A stretch of 64,000 bases of DNA from Acinetobacter sp. NIPH 2100. GTDB lineage: Bacteria > Pseudomonadota > Gammaproteobacteria > Pseudomonadales > Moraxellaceae. Of the stretch, positions 45,564-54,536 are shown in pieces. The DNA is taken from NCBI RefSeq assembly GCF_000369805.1, contig NZ_KB850224.1:496001-560000 (forward strand). Reading direction: 5' to 3'. The notes beneath the pieces are model-generated. The model had not been told where the DNA came from. It was given only the letters and a program-made list of their open reading frames with translations, and searched no databases. Each line of letters opens with the position of its first letter. The stretch's first letter is position 1. The translations under genes and the position numbers were made by a program.

Positions 45564-45740
45564 CGAAACTCCTTAATCGTTGCGGTTAAGGTAGAAATAA
45601 CTGAGCATAAAACATGCCAAGAAAACAGCGAATAAATTGTAACAAGTAAAATCGAATTTGTTGATGACAATTTTTTTAATTATCAAAAAAAATCATGTAA
45701 GTCGTTTATGCTTTTATCTAATCAACATACATTTTTTAGG

Positions 45741-45774
45741 CAAAAAAAACGACCTCAAATGAAGTCGTTTTTTT
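45741..45774 (-). terminator. Terminator after rpmG
   Basis: AAACGAC (45747-45753) pairs with GTCGTTT (45764-45770) over a 10-base loop. The A run at 45742-45749 forms the T tract for the minus-strand ribosomal protein genes. Confidence 0.8.
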
Positions 45775-45786
45775 AAAGAACTAAAA

Positions 45787-45942
45787 TTATTTAATTTTAG
45801 CTTCTTTGAAGATTACGTGTTGACGGATTTTTGGATCAAATTTTTTGATTTCCATTTTTTCCGGCATAGTACGTTTGTTCTTAGTAGTGGTATAGAAATA
45901 ACCTGTACCAGCTGTAGAAACTAGGCGAATCTTATCACGCAT
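45787..45942 (-). CDS. rpmG: 50S ribosomal protein L33
   Basis: 51-residue ribosomal protein, too short for most ORF filters but complete. It begins [22 protein letters not shown] and ends [29 protein letters not shown], the standard L33 sequence of gammaproteobacteria. It follows rpmB after 12 bases in the usual rpmB-rpmG pair and lacks the zinc-cysteine pairs of some L33 forms. Confidence 0.97.
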   Translation of the reverse strand: MRDKIRLVSTAGTGYFYTTTKNKRTMPEKMEIKKFDPKIRQHVIFKEAKIK

Positions 45943-45954
45943 TGTTCAGACTCC

Positions 45955-46191
45955 TTAAATCTTTTGACCTTGAGCACGGAGATCAGCAACAACTTTCTCA
46001 ATACCCAATTTATCAATAATACGCATACCTTTAGTGGTTAGACGAAGACGTACAAAACGCTTTTCGCTTTCTAACCAAAAACGGTGGTGGTGCAGGTTCG
46101 GCTCGAACCGGCGTTTGGTTTTGTTGTTTGCGTGCGATACGTTGTTACCAACGATTGGACGCTTGCCGGTAACTTGGCAAACCTTAGACAT
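45955..46191 (-). CDS. rpmB: 50S ribosomal protein L28
   Basis: 78 residues from the ATG at 46191. The sequence [28 protein letters not shown] and the C-terminal [20 protein letters not shown] are standard L28. The longer frame upstream of 46191 is not coding. It is co-transcribed with rpmG. Confidence 0.98.
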   Translation of the reverse strand: MSKVCQVTGKRPIVGNNVSHANNKTKRRFEPNLHHHRFWLESEKRFVRLRLTTKGMRIIDKLGIEKVVADLRAQGQKI

Positions 46192-46391
46192 GGTGAACTC
46201 CATTGCTAGTTTATACAGCACCGTTTCGTGCAACTAGCCATTCAAGTAAACGGATGAAATCATTCAAGGGGCGTTTTATACCAAAAATACGATTAAAAGA
46301 CAAGCGAATTTGGTAAAAACAAGACATGATCTAGTGTGATAGCTCATGCCTTAACCAAGTGAGGGTGTGTTGATATGTCAACAGCCCCTTT

Positions 46392-47846
46392 CTAGCGAAA
46401 TAGTGTTTTTAAAAGCAGCTTATGCGTTGCTTTATTATAAGGCGGTAGGATGAATTTCAAACTGTAAAGTTTAGGGCTCACTGGGTTTGACATCATAGAA
46501 CGTTCATGTGAGAAGCTAAAGAAACCTTCTTTACCATGATATTTGCCCATACCTGATGCACCAATGCCACCAAATGGCAGATCATCCTGTGCCACATGGG
46601 TAAGCACTTGGTTGATACCAAAATGCCCTGAATGGGTACGTCCAGCCACATAATCAGCGCGTGCAGTATCGATATCGAAGTAATAGAAAGCCAATGGACG
46701 TGGGCGACTATTAATGAACTGAAGTGCATCGTCGATATGATCGTATTCTAAAATAGGCAGAATTGGACCAAAGATCTCATTCTTCATAATTTCCATTTCA
46801 GTGGTCACGCCAGTTAATAAGGTCGGCGCAATTTTACGAACTTCAGTTAAAGACTCATTCTTGGCATTGAGTTCAACAATATTGGCACCTTGATCACGAG
46901 CATCTTCCAAATAACCTTGCAGACGGTTGTATTGTTTATCATTCACAATTGAGGTGTAGTCTTTATTGTCACGCAAGCTTGGATACATGGTGTTCACAAA
47001 GTCGTTGTAGTGCTTGGTGAATTCAGCTGTTTTACCTTTAGGTAGGAACATATAGTCTGGGGCAACACAGGTTTGACCCGCATTCCATAACTTACCAACA
47101 GCAATACGTTGTGCCACATCACGAATATTCATCGCTGAATGGACCAAGGCAGGTGATTTGCCGCCGAGCTCTAAAATCACTGGAACAAGATTTTCTGCCG
47201 CCGCCGCCATGACAGTTTTACCGACAGAGGTTGAGCCTGTGAAAATCATCTTATCAAACGCGAGGTGACTGAATGCATCTGAAATAACGCCACCACCATT
47301 CACGACAGCAACCAACTCTTGTGGAAATGCTTCTGAAAGTGCATTTTCAAGCACATAACCAAAATTTGAAGAAGCACTCGAAATTTTGATCATGGTATGG
47401 TTACCCGCAGCCAAAGCACAGATCAATGGGCCGACTGAAAGTAATAAAGGGTAGTTCCATGGCGCAATCACCCCGATTACACCCAGTGGTTGATATTCTA
47501 CCCAGCCTTTTGCTGGTTGGTGTAACATGCTGATATGGCGTTTAGATGGTTTCATCCATTCAGTTAAGTTTTTGCTGTAGTATTTGATATGTTCTAGACA
47601 AGTCAGAACTTCGCCAATTTTGGTTTCCATAATGGCGCGGTTGCCATAATCTTGACTAATTGCGTTAGCAAATTGATCTTGATACTTTATCAAGATATTT
47701 TTAAGTCGAGCTAAGCGTTCAATACGTTCTTTGGCGCTTGGCACAGGATGGCGTTGGTAAGCTGCTTTTTGCTGCTCAAGCAAATCATGTAGCCGTTTCA
47801 CATCAACATGAGGTGTCATAGCGGTTGTTTTTGTTTGACTGTTCAT
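46392..47846 (-). CDS. Coniferyl-aldehyde-dehydrogenase-type aldehyde dehydrogenase
   Basis: NAD(P)-dependent aldehyde dehydrogenase of 484 residues. The catalytic cysteine is C260 in NAGQTCVAPDY and the general base E226 in VILELGGKSPALV. GVIAPWNYPLLL and IFTGSTSVGK are the cofactor-binding segments. The N-terminal helix, with LEQQKAAYQRHPVPSAKERIERLARL, is typical of the coniferyl-aldehyde dehydrogenase branch, though the true substrate may be a fatty or aromatic aldehyde. It is divergent from a TetR regulator across 121 bases containing two palindromes. Confidence 0.88.
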   Translation of the reverse strand: MNSQTKTTAMTPHVDVKRLHDLLEQQKAAYQRHPVPSAKERIERLARLKNILIKYQDQFANAISQDYGNRAIMETKIGEVLTCLEHIKYYSKNLTEWMKPSKRHISMLHQPAKGWVEYQPLGVIGVIAPWNYPLLLSVGPLICALAAGNHTMIKISSASSNFGYVLENALSEAFPQELVAVVNGGGVISDAFSHLAFDKMIFTGSTSVGKTVMAAAAENLVPVILELGGKSPALVHSAMNIRDVAQRIAVGKLWNAGQTCVAPDYMFLPKGKTAEFTKHYNDFVNTMYPSLRDNKDYTSIVNDKQYNRLQGYLEDARDQGANIVELNAKNESLTEVRKIAPTLLTGVTTEMEIMKNEIFGPILPILEYDHIDDALQFINSRPRPLAFYYFDIDTARADYVAGRTHSGHFGINQVLTHVAQDDLPFGGIGASGMGKYHGKEGFFSFSHERSMMSNPVSPKLYSLKFILPPYNKATHKLLLKTLFR

Positions 47847-47883
47847 AGGAGTGGACCAAAAGAAAGCTTATTATTTTTTAATT

Positions 47884-47903
47884 TTTAGAGTAAATACTCT
47901 AAA
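47884..47903. promoter_or_regulatory. 20-bp palindrome, candidate TetR operator
   Basis: TTTAGAGT (47884-47891) and ACTCTAAA (47896-47903) are perfect complements around AAAT. It lies between the aldehyde dehydrogenase and TetR genes, 38 bases before the former's start codon. Confidence 0.6.
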
Positions 47904-47918
47904 GTGTCAAGTCGCTTT

Positions 47919-47940
47919 ATAGGTTTGTTTTATAACCTAT
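47919..47940. promoter_or_regulatory. Second palindrome in the same promoter region
   Basis: ATAGGTT (47919-47925) and AACCTAT (47934-47940) are perfect complements over an 8-base spacer, 28 bases before the TetR start codon. It may be a second operator or a promoter element. Confidence 0.45.
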
Positions 47941-47967
47941 TGATTATGTTATAGATGGTTAAAATCA

Positions 47968-48666
47968 ATGTCGCACGCTAAACCGAATAAAACAAAAGAT
48001 CGAATTCTGCAAATCAGTTTGCAGTTGTTTAATGAGCGTGGAGAGCGTTCGGTCACAACCAATCACATCGCGGCTGAACTCGGGATTAGCCCAGGCAACT
48101 TGTATTATCATTTCCGTAACAAACAGGAAATTATCAAAGAACTGGCACAACAATATCAGGCAGAAACCTTGGAAATGCTGGCATTACCAACGGATCGTCC
48201 ATTGAATGCCAATGATAAAATTAGTTATTTCCAAGTACTCAGCAATCAGTTGTGGGCATATCGCTTTATTCATCGTGATGTCTATCATCTGGTCGAAAAT
48301 AATGAAGACTTCAGAAAAATCTATCCGCGTTTTGCTGGACAGGTGATGCAACAGGGGCAAAAAATTTATCGTGCCTTCGTGGATGCAGGCCTGATGAAAA
48401 TGACTGATTCAGAAATTGAAGCCTTGATTATCAACTTGTGGATTGTGCTGACCAACTGGACTAACTTCTTATATATGTCAGGCCATATCAGCGATAACAA
48501 TCGTCTGGAAGAAAAGTGGGTTTGGCAAGCATTGCGACAAATGGTGTTCTTAGAAGGCCCGTATTTAATGGGTGAAAGTCGCCAAACCTATGAACAGTTA
48601 CTTAAATCACTTGGACCATCAGACTTGTTCGCGAGTTTGTCTAATCTTAAAAATGATGACGAATAG
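47968..48666 (+). CDS. TetR-family transcriptional regulator
   Basis: 232 residues. The N-terminal helix-turn-helix has KDRILQISLQLFNERGERSVTTNHIAAELGISPGNLYYHFRNKQEI, a near-perfect TetR domain (about 10-55). The C-terminal domain is helical and ligand-binding. It is divergent from the aldehyde dehydrogenase gene, which it probably represses through the palindromes between them; the inducer is unknown. Confidence 0.92.
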   Translation: MSHAKPNKTKDRILQISLQLFNERGERSVTTNHIAAELGISPGNLYYHFRNKQEIIKELAQQYQAETLEMLALPTDRPLNANDKISYFQVLSNQLWAYRFIHRDVYHLVENNEDFRKIYPRFAGQVMQQGQKIYRAFVDAGLMKMTDSEIEALIINLWIVLTNWTNFLYMSGHISDNNRLEEKWVWQALRQMVFLEGPYLMGESRQTYEQLLKSLGPSDLFASLSNLKNDDE

Positions 48667-48754
48667 ATCGTCAGCAGCTATTTAGTCAATAGCAAAAAAG
48701 GGTTAGAATGCTCGGCTTGATTTTAATTTGATTCGAATAAGTGATATTAACCAA

Positions 48755-49618
48755 ATGAACACGACTACAGCCCACACAGCGCGATTACTGATTACTTGTG
48801 AAGACAAGCCGGGGATCGTGCAAGCCGTATCGAGCTTTTTGTATCATCAGGGAGCAAACATTACCGCACTTGATCAGTACGCAACAGAAGCTCAAGGCGG
48901 GCGTTATTTCATGCGTGTTGAGTTTGAAATTGATCATTTGCAATCTCGTAAAGAAGCATTGATGCAAACCTTTGCTGCCAATGTTGCAGAACGTTATGAG
49001 ATGCAATGGAAGCTTACTTTTGTTGGCGAGTTGAAAAAGGTCGGTATTTTAGTTTCTAAAGTGGACCATGCTTTATTGGAATTGTTATGGCGTCATGCGC
49101 GTGGTTCATTGCCATGTGAGATTACCCAAGTTATTTCGAACCATCCAGATTTACGTGAATCGGTTGAAAATTTTGGTATTCCATTCCATGTCGTGCCCGT
49201 CAATAAAGACAATAAAGTTGAAGCTTATGCTCAAATTGATGAAATGATGCAGGGCAATGATCTGTTGATCTTAGCGCGTTATATGCAGATTTTGAGTGAA
49301 GACTTTGTTGCTAAGTGGGAAATGAAGATCATCAATATTCACCACTCTTTCCTACCAGCTTTTGTGGGTGCGAATCCATATAAGCAAGCCTATGAGAAAG
49401 GGGTGAAACTGATTGGTGCAACAGCACACTATGTGACTGCTGATTTGGATCAAGGTCCAATTATTGAACAAGATGTCGAACGTGTCAGCCATGATTACAA
49501 TGTAGAGCAGTTACGTGAGTTAGGCGAAGACGTTGAACGTAATGTATTGGCACGTGCTGTGAAATGGCATTTAGAAGACCGTATTATTGTTGATGGAAAC
49601 AAAACAGTGGTGTTCTAA
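48755..49618 (+). CDS. purU: Formyltetrahydrofolate deformylase
   Basis: Hydrolyses 10-formyltetrahydrofolate to formate and tetrahydrofolate, balancing one-carbon pools for purine synthesis. It has 287 residues from the ATG at 48755. An ACT domain is at the N-terminus (LLITCEDKPGIVQAVSSFL), and the catalytic domain has NIHHSFLPAFVGANPYKQAYEKGVKLIGATAHYVT with the family His and Asp. GPIIEQD is the conserved end of that site. A terminator follows. Confidence 0.95.
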   Translation: MNTTTAHTARLLITCEDKPGIVQAVSSFLYHQGANITALDQYATEAQGGRYFMRVEFEIDHLQSRKEALMQTFAANVAERYEMQWKLTFVGELKKVGILVSKVDHALLELLWRHARGSLPCEITQVISNHPDLRESVENFGIPFHVVPVNKDNKVEAYAQIDEMMQGNDLLILARYMQILSEDFVAKWEMKIINIHHSFLPAFVGANPYKQAYEKGVKLIGATAHYVTADLDQGPIIEQDVERVSHDYNVEQLRELGEDVERNVLARAVKWHLEDRIIVDGNKTVVF

Positions 49619-49647
49619 ATCATCGTATTGTTTCAGTATGTAAAGAG

Positions 49648-49673
49648 AACATGTCGAAAGGCATGTTTTTTTA
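49648..49673 (+). terminator. Terminator after purU
   Basis: AACATGTC (49648-49655) pairs with GGCATGTT (49660-49667) through a G-U, with a GAAA tetraloop and a following T run. Confidence 0.85.
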
Positions 49674-49721
49674 TGCCTATTTTTCAATGGTTAGCGAATA
49701 TACAATAAAAAAACAGTTGCA

Positions 49722-49740
49722 AATGAAAACACTTCTCATT
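49722..49740. promoter_or_regulatory. Fur-box-like site upstream of tonB
   Basis: AATGAAAACACTTCTCATT shares 14 of 18 defined positions with the alternative Fur consensus AATGATAATNATTATCATT, and its outer arms AAATGA and TCATTT are perfect complements. It lies 88 bases before the tonB start. Confidence 0.5.
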
Positions 49741-49827
49741 TATTATTACGGCACTTTCATTGTTCTATCCGATGAGTGAAATCGTTTTTTTAAAGGTTTG
49801 ACCATCTATACTGGTACTTAGATTCTT

Positions 49828-50577
49828 ATGAGTCAATCTCCTGCCACATTCAATACGCCACACCCGATGAAAAAGAAAATCATCACTGCATTAGCTGCCG
49901 TTGTGATTGGACATGTAGGAGTTTTGTGGGCGGTTAGCCACATGAAAACGATTGAGTTAAGACCAATCGAAAAAGAACCGCTTAAGGTGAAGTTCGTTAA
50001 AATTAAGGAACCACCTAAACCAGAACCGCCTAAACCAAAAGAACAGCCAAAACCTGAACCTAAAAAAGAAGTGAAGGAAGTTAAAGTCGTTGAAAAACCT
50101 TTACCTCCACCGAAAAAGATTGAAAAGGTTCAACAGGTAAAAGAGGCACCAAAACCTGTTCTTCAAAAAACCGAACAAAAAATCGAACCTAAGGTTGAGA
50201 CCAAAGTCGTGACCACTGTAACTGAAAAAGTGGTTGAAAAACCGCAACCTGTTCAGGAAGTCGCGAAACCTCAACCTGCTGCTGATCCATCACCAAAACG
50301 TGTATCGATTGGCGGTTCAGGGGTTCAATGGAGTCGTTCACCGAAATTATCTGTGACAGCAAAAGATTTAGATAACCAAACACGCTCAGTGATGGTACTG
50401 ATTGAAGCTGATGAGAAGGGTAGAATTACCAATGCGCGTGTTACACGTAGTAGTGGTATACCGAATCTCGATGAAAAAGTTTTACGTGCTGTAAGAAGTG
50501 CGAAATTTAAACCGTATATGGAAAATGGTGTTGCTTACCCGATTCGAGCAGAGCAGCCGTTTGATCTTAGTCCTTAA
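49828..50577 (+). CDS. tonB: Energy-transducing protein TonB
   Basis: 249 residues. An N-terminal basic segment and one membrane helix (about 17-33, AALAAVVIGHVGVLWAV-like) anchor it. A long Pro/Lys/Glu-rich rod (about 45-150) spans the periplasm. The C-terminal TonB domain includes RVTRSSGIPNLDEKVLRAVRSAKFKPY. It transmits proton-motive force from ExbB-ExbD to outer-membrane receptors. An alternative ATG lies at 49867. It is the first gene of tonB-exbB-exbD. Confidence 0.95.
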   Translation: MSQSPATFNTPHPMKKKIITALAAVVIGHVGVLWAVSHMKTIELRPIEKEPLKVKFVKIKEPPKPEPPKPKEQPKPEPKKEVKEVKVVEKPLPPPKKIEKVQQVKEAPKPVLQKTEQKIEPKVETKVVTTVTEKVVEKPQPVQEVAKPQPAADPSPKRVSIGGSGVQWSRSPKLSVTAKDLDNQTRSVMVLIEADEKGRITNARVTRSSGIPNLDEKVLRAVRSAKFKPYMENGVAYPIRAEQPFDLSP

Positions 50578-50619
50578 TAAATTTGAGTCCTTGCGACAGA
50601 TTAAATCAGGAGTTCGTAT

Positions 50620-51240
50620 ATGAACTTTTCAGTTTATTGGCAACATGCAGATGCAGTAAGTAAGACACTGTATTTCATCCTTTTAGCAATGTCGATTGCG
50701 ACGTGGACTATTTTCATTCTGCGCCTATTAGGAACACGCCAATTAAAACAACAAGCTTATACTCAACTTGTTCAAGCTTTGGCTACGCTTAAATCAAAGT
50801 TACAGCCTTTATCGTTTGAACAGCGTAAAGCCGTTGCTGAGCAAGCATTGCTTCGCCAAATCTCTGCTGAAAAATCTCAAGCAGAAAAAGGTGTATCAGT
50901 TCTTGGAACAATCGCTTCACTTGCACCGTTTGTGGGTTTATTCGGTACAGTATGGGGGATTTTCCACGCGCTTGTGGCAGTGGGTAAAAGTGGTCAAGCT
51001 GGTTTAGCTCAAGTCGCAACCCCAGTGGGTGAGGCATTGATCATGACAGGTCTTGGTCTTGCAGTCGCGATTCCTGCGGTGATGGCGTATAACATCTGTG
51101 TACGTTTCAATCGTGGCTTGGCACATGATTTACAAGACCAAGCGCATAGCTTGTTAATCGATACCATGTTGCAGCAAGACAGTGTAGCAAAGACAGAAAC
51201 TAAAGCGACTCAACAAAGTTTAGTTGGAGGTCAAGCTTAA
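50620..51240 (+). CDS. exbB: TonB-system biopolymer transport protein ExbB
   Basis: 206 residues with three membrane helices. The MotA/TolQ/ExbB core is KGVSVLGTIASLAPFVGLFGTVWGIFHALVAVG, followed by PVGEALIMTGLGLAVAIPAVMAYN. It forms the proton channel with ExbD. The gene begins 42 bases after tonB, and the exbD start follows one base after its stop, so they are translated as a unit. Confidence 0.96.
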   Translation: MNFSVYWQHADAVSKTLYFILLAMSIATWTIFILRLLGTRQLKQQAYTQLVQALATLKSKLQPLSFEQRKAVAEQALLRQISAEKSQAEKGVSVLGTIASLAPFVGLFGTVWGIFHALVAVGKSGQAGLAQVATPVGEALIMTGLGLAVAIPAVMAYNICVRFNRGLAHDLQDQAHSLLIDTMLQQDSVAKTETKATQQSLVGGQA

Positions 51241-51241
51241 A

Positions 51242-51646
51242 ATGGGCTTTCAATTGGGTGAAGACCACGACAGTGGCATGAATGAGATGAACCTCATTCC
51301 TCTGATCGACATTATGTTGGTATTGATGATTATCTTTTTAGTCACAGCAACGGTTGCTAACCCATCAATTCCATTAAGTTTACCAAAAACCACTGCTGAA
51401 ATTGTAGATCCACCACCAAAAGCGATCACTATTAGTATTAATGACAAAGGTGAGGTGGCTTGGGATGCGCAGATTATTAGCTTAGAAGAGCTAGAGAAGC
51501 GTTTCCAAGAGGCGGGTCAGGCTGCGACCAAACCGACTGTACAGTTACGTGCGGACAAAGAATCAAAATACGATACAGTTGCACAAGTGATGTCTCGTGC
51601 CAGCGAAGCAGGTTTAAGCGATATTGCGTTTGTCAGTGAAAACTAA
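51242..51646 (+). CDS. exbD: TonB-system biopolymer transport protein ExbD
   Basis: 134 residues from the ATG at 51242; an earlier in-frame ATG overlaps exbB. One N-terminal membrane helix contains LIPLIDIMLVLMIIFLVTATV, with the proton-carrying aspartate D23. The periplasmic part is short. It is the last gene of tonB-exbB-exbD and ends before a bidirectional terminator. Confidence 0.96.
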   Translation: MGFQLGEDHDSGMNEMNLIPLIDIMLVLMIIFLVTATVANPSIPLSLPKTTAEIVDPPPKAITISINDKGEVAWDAQIISLEELEKRFQEAGQAATKPTVQLRADKESKYDTVAQVMSRASEAGLSDIAFVSEN

Positions 51647-51663
51647 AACAATGTGATACCAAG

Positions 51664-51693
51664 AAAAAAGCAACTCTTAGAGTTGCTTTTTTT
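51664..51693. terminator. Bidirectional terminator, exbD / msrA
   Basis: GCAACTC (51670-51676) pairs with GAGTTGC (51680-51686), flanked by A and T runs. Confidence 0.9.
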
Positions 51694-51697
51694 ATGT

Positions 51698-52222
51698 CTA
51701 TTCAGTTTTGAGTAGATCGAGATATTTAGCGCGTAGTTTAGAAAGCTTGGGCGGAATGCTGAAGTTGCAGTAACCTTGTGATGGGTTACGTGCAAAGAAG
51801 TTTTGGTGATATTCCTCCGCAGGGTAGAAGGTTGGTGCTGGGCTAAGCTCAGTCACAATATTTAGACCTTCATCTTCCAGATCATGAATAATCTGTTCAG
51901 CTTGCTGCTTTTGTTCCTCATCAAAGTAATAAATAACAGAGCGGTATTGCGTGCCAATATCATTACCTTGGCGGTTTAGCGTGGTTGGGTCATGCGTCGT
52001 AAAAAACACATTCAGTAGTTGTGAGTAGGTGATTTGCTGTTCATCAAAATCAATCAAAATCACTTCTGCGTGCTGCGTTGTACCTTGGCAGACTTGCTCA
52101 TAGGTCGGGTTTTGGCTAATCCCGCCAGCATAGCCACTGACGACTTTTTCTACACCTTTAAGCTGTAGAAATACTGCTTCTACACACCAAAAACATCCAC
52201 CACCAACGAGTGCTTGTTGCAT
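51698..52222 (-). CDS. msrA: Peptide methionine-(S)-sulfoxide reductase
   Basis: 174 residues from the ATG at 52222 with GGGGAG upstream. Repairs S-form methionine sulfoxide in proteins. The catalytic cysteine is C10 in [11 protein letters not shown], and [19 protein letters not shown] and the C-terminal NPSQGYC are typical of MsrA. There is no MsrB domain. It is a single-gene unit. Confidence 0.96.
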   Translation of the reverse strand: MQQALVGGGCFWCVEAVFLQLKGVEKVVSGYAGGISQNPTYEQVCQGTTQHAEVILIDFDEQQITYSQLLNVFFTTHDPTTLNRQGNDIGTQYRSVIYYFDEEQKQQAEQIIHDLEDEGLNIVTELSPAPTFYPAEEYHQNFFARNPSQGYCNFSIPPKLSKLRAKYLDLLKTE

Positions 52223-52280
52223 GAGACTCCCCAATTTTTAATTTTAAGAATGCTACTAAAGTAAACGAAGTATTGAAAAA

Positions 52281-52318
52281 GTAAAAGCCCGTGTTCGAAA
52301 CGAGCTTTTACTTTTTTA
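52281..52318 (-). terminator. Terminator after the META-domain gene
   Basis: GTAAAAGC (52281-52288) pairs with GCTTTTAC (52304-52311), extended by three further pairs with one mismatch. The A run on the left serves as T tract on the minus strand. Confidence 0.7.
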
Positions 52319-52328
52319 CGATAAAGAA

Positions 52329-52805
52329 TTATGGAAGCGGTTGAATCACCGTTACAAAACTTACTAAAACTTGACCAGATGCATCCATGAAGTTAAGCTC
52401 ATGGCCTTTCAGCTCGTAATTGGTTGTGCTTGCCAAAGCGTTGCTATATTGGCGAGAAAGCGCACTATTGTCTTGACCGATACACGCCATCATGGTCGAA
52501 GCAATCGGACCTAAGCGTAAGATCGCACCTTGGCTTTCAAAGCTGCCTTGAATCTGGTTACAACCATCTGCACCGAAGAAGCGTTTGCCTTTCGCATCAA
52601 ATTGAATTGCAGGGCGCTTGCCAGAAAGATCATTGCTTTTAATCTCTACACCATTGATCTGTGTAGCGATCCAGTTGCGGTTATACAGTCCGATGCTTTC
52701 TTTGTGAGATGCATTCGGTGAGGTTTGCAGAGATTCTGTGGTCGCACAACCTGTCATTGCTACGGCAATTGCCAAAGTACAAGACGTTAAAAAAGGCTTT
52801 AACAT
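52329..52805 (-). CDS. META-domain lipoprotein (HslJ-like)
   Basis: 158 residues. Lipobox MTGC gives lipidation at C20. The domain has RNWIATQINGVEI, then DAKGKRFFGADGCNQIQGSF and TMMACIG, the META pattern shared with E. coli HslJ. META proteins are linked to heat or novobiocin tolerance and motility in other species. It is transcribed alone. Confidence 0.9.
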   Translation of the reverse strand: MLKPFLTSCTLAIAVAMTGCATTESLQTSPNASHKESIGLYNRNWIATQINGVEIKSNDLSGKRPAIQFDAKGKRFFGADGCNQIQGSFESQGAILRLGPIASTMMACIGQDNSALSRQYSNALASTTNYELKGHELNFMDASGQVLVSFVTVIQPLP

Positions 52806-52931
52806 AAGATTTTAAATCCGAATCATTGTGTTTCTATAGATGGAATTAAAATAAAACAACGTGGAGTTGAACGGGATATTCGGTATCCTTTTGTAAATGT
52901 TCAGATGTTTTTAATGAAATTAGTGGAAAAA

Positions 52932-53987
52932 TCACTCAGTTTTGGGTAGGCCTGAGCGAATGATCTGTGAAAAGTATTCACTGCTTTGATTGGCTTGTTG
53001 TTCATATTGCTCTGCACGTGGATTGATATGCGCCAAGCGATACCATTCTTTCATACTGTAGCTCTGGTTGAGTGCTTTCAAGTCATAGAGATAATTCGGC
53101 AAATAGCCAGAAGCTAGCAATCGATAATCCTTGGGCAAGCGTTGTGGATTAATCGCTTGTACCATATCAAATACCAGCGTGGTGCAGTTACTGGTCAGTG
53201 TGTTGTACCATTTGGCTTCTGCACGGAGTTCATCTGCTTTGTGCAGATACTCAATAAAGAGGGCTTTACGTTCAGGTGCAGGCATTCTGATCGGGAAGAT
53301 ATAGACTTGTTCATGGCGAACATTACTACGTGTATAAATCAGATCTTTTTCATCTGAAGCGACGAGGCTCAGTTCATATTTACGAAAAAAGCCACCAATT
53401 GCGGAAAATTCTTCATCTTTTTCTTTGCGGATTTCAATGGAGAACACCAAAGGCTTTTGGTCGGAAAAATTGAAACTCACCAACGTATGTGCAATCTGTG
53501 GGCCCATCCAGTAGGAGGTGATGACATTGATGCCAGTAATCTTATTCAGATCAATACTGCGATCTTCCCAGCGAATGTCATAGCTTCCATCCGCATGCCA
53601 GTCAAAATTGCGTACGTTATGCAACTGCACCATGTCGCCTTGTTTTTCATAATGAAGCTGTTCAGCGACTTCTGGGTTCCAGTTACGGTCCTGTCTTGCA
53701 TCTAATGAAAAATACCAGACCAGTGAGCAGGCAAATGCCAAACAATAAATAATGATATCAGTACGTCGGCTAAAAAGATGACCACTGACATAGACACCAA
53801 TCAGGCTCAGCGCAAACAAGCTCCACAGAATGATGGCGATGCGGCTGAAAAACGGACCTAAAGGCTGCTGAATCCATAATGCGAGACAGAGCCAAATGCT
53901 TGAAAGGATCACGCACAAGGTAAACAGACTATGTAAAAGCCCAATGCCTAAAGCGATGAAAAACTCACGTGATCCAATATTCTGCAT
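52932..53987 (-). CDS. DUF4105 membrane protein
   Basis: 351 residues. Four hydrophobic segments in the first 95 residues form membrane helices. The soluble part contains KWYNTLTSNCTTLVFDMV (about 260-280), the DUF4105 cysteine site of a papain-like fold. Catalysis is possible but unproven. It begins 18 bases after folA on the same strand and probably shares its transcript. Confidence 0.88.
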   Translation of the reverse strand: MQNIGSREFFIALGIGLLHSLFTLCVILSSIWLCLALWIQQPLGPFFSRIAIILWSLFALSLIGVYVSGHLFSRRTDIIIYCLAFACSLVWYFSLDARQDRNWNPEVAEQLHYEKQGDMVQLHNVRNFDWHADGSYDIRWEDRSIDLNKITGINVITSYWMGPQIAHTLVSFNFSDQKPLVFSIEIRKEKDEEFSAIGGFFRKYELSLVASDEKDLIYTRSNVRHEQVYIFPIRMPAPERKALFIEYLHKADELRAEAKWYNTLTSNCTTLVFDMVQAINPQRLPKDYRLLASGYLPNYLYDLKALNQSYSMKEWYRLAHINPRAEQYEQQANQSSEYFSQIIRSGLPKTE

Positions 53988-54005
53988 GGCAAATGCAATC
54001 CATTT

Positions 54006-54515
54006 TTATTTTTGATAAGTCGCAAACTCAAAAGTAATACCTGATTTCTCATCAGTATGTGGTTCTGAATCTACTTTACGGAAATCTTCAGAGATTTTTG
54101 GATAATGCGCATCACCTTGGACATCTAGGTCAACATGAGTTAACTCTAAACGATCAGCAATGGCGAGCGTTTGGGTAAAAATCTCTCCACCCCCAATAAT
54201 AAATAAGGATGCTTTTTCAGCGTGTTGTACATCTGTAAGTGCGCCGTTGAGCGCATCTTCGATACTGTGTGCGACTTTAACGCCTTCAAACTGCCATTCA
54301 GGATCACGCGTAATCACCCAGTTGACACGATTGGGTAGGGTACGTCCCATAGATTCAAGGGTTTTACGCCCCATAATCACCACGCCACCTTGGGTGATGG
54401 CTTTAAAGTGTTTCAGGTCAGCAGAGATATGCCAAGGCAAAGCATTGCCTTTACCGATACAGTGATTTTTATCCATTGCAACTACGTGGACAACTTCAGT
54501 GCCTTGCCATGCCAT
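54006..54515 (-). CDS. folA: Dihydrofolate reductase
   Basis: NADPH-dependent reduction of dihydrofolate; the trimethoprim target. The 169 residues are normal. VVAMDKNHCIGKGNALPWHISADLKHFK covers the active site with an acidic residue near position 33, and VIMGRKTLESMG is the cofactor site. FIIGGGEIFTQ is the second nucleotide loop. It follows thyA after 21 bases, a natural pair since ThyA makes dihydrofolate that FolA recycles. Confidence 0.96.
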   Translation of the reverse strand: MAWQGTEVVHVVAMDKNHCIGKGNALPWHISADLKHFKAITQGGVVIMGRKTLESMGRTLPNRVNWVITRDPEWQFEGVKVAHSIEDALNGALTDVQHAEKASLFIIGGGEIFTQTLAIADRLELTHVDLDVQGDAHYPKISEDFRKVDSEPHTDEKSGITFEFATYQK

Positions 54516-54536
54516 TTTATATGCTCTCTACTCTAC

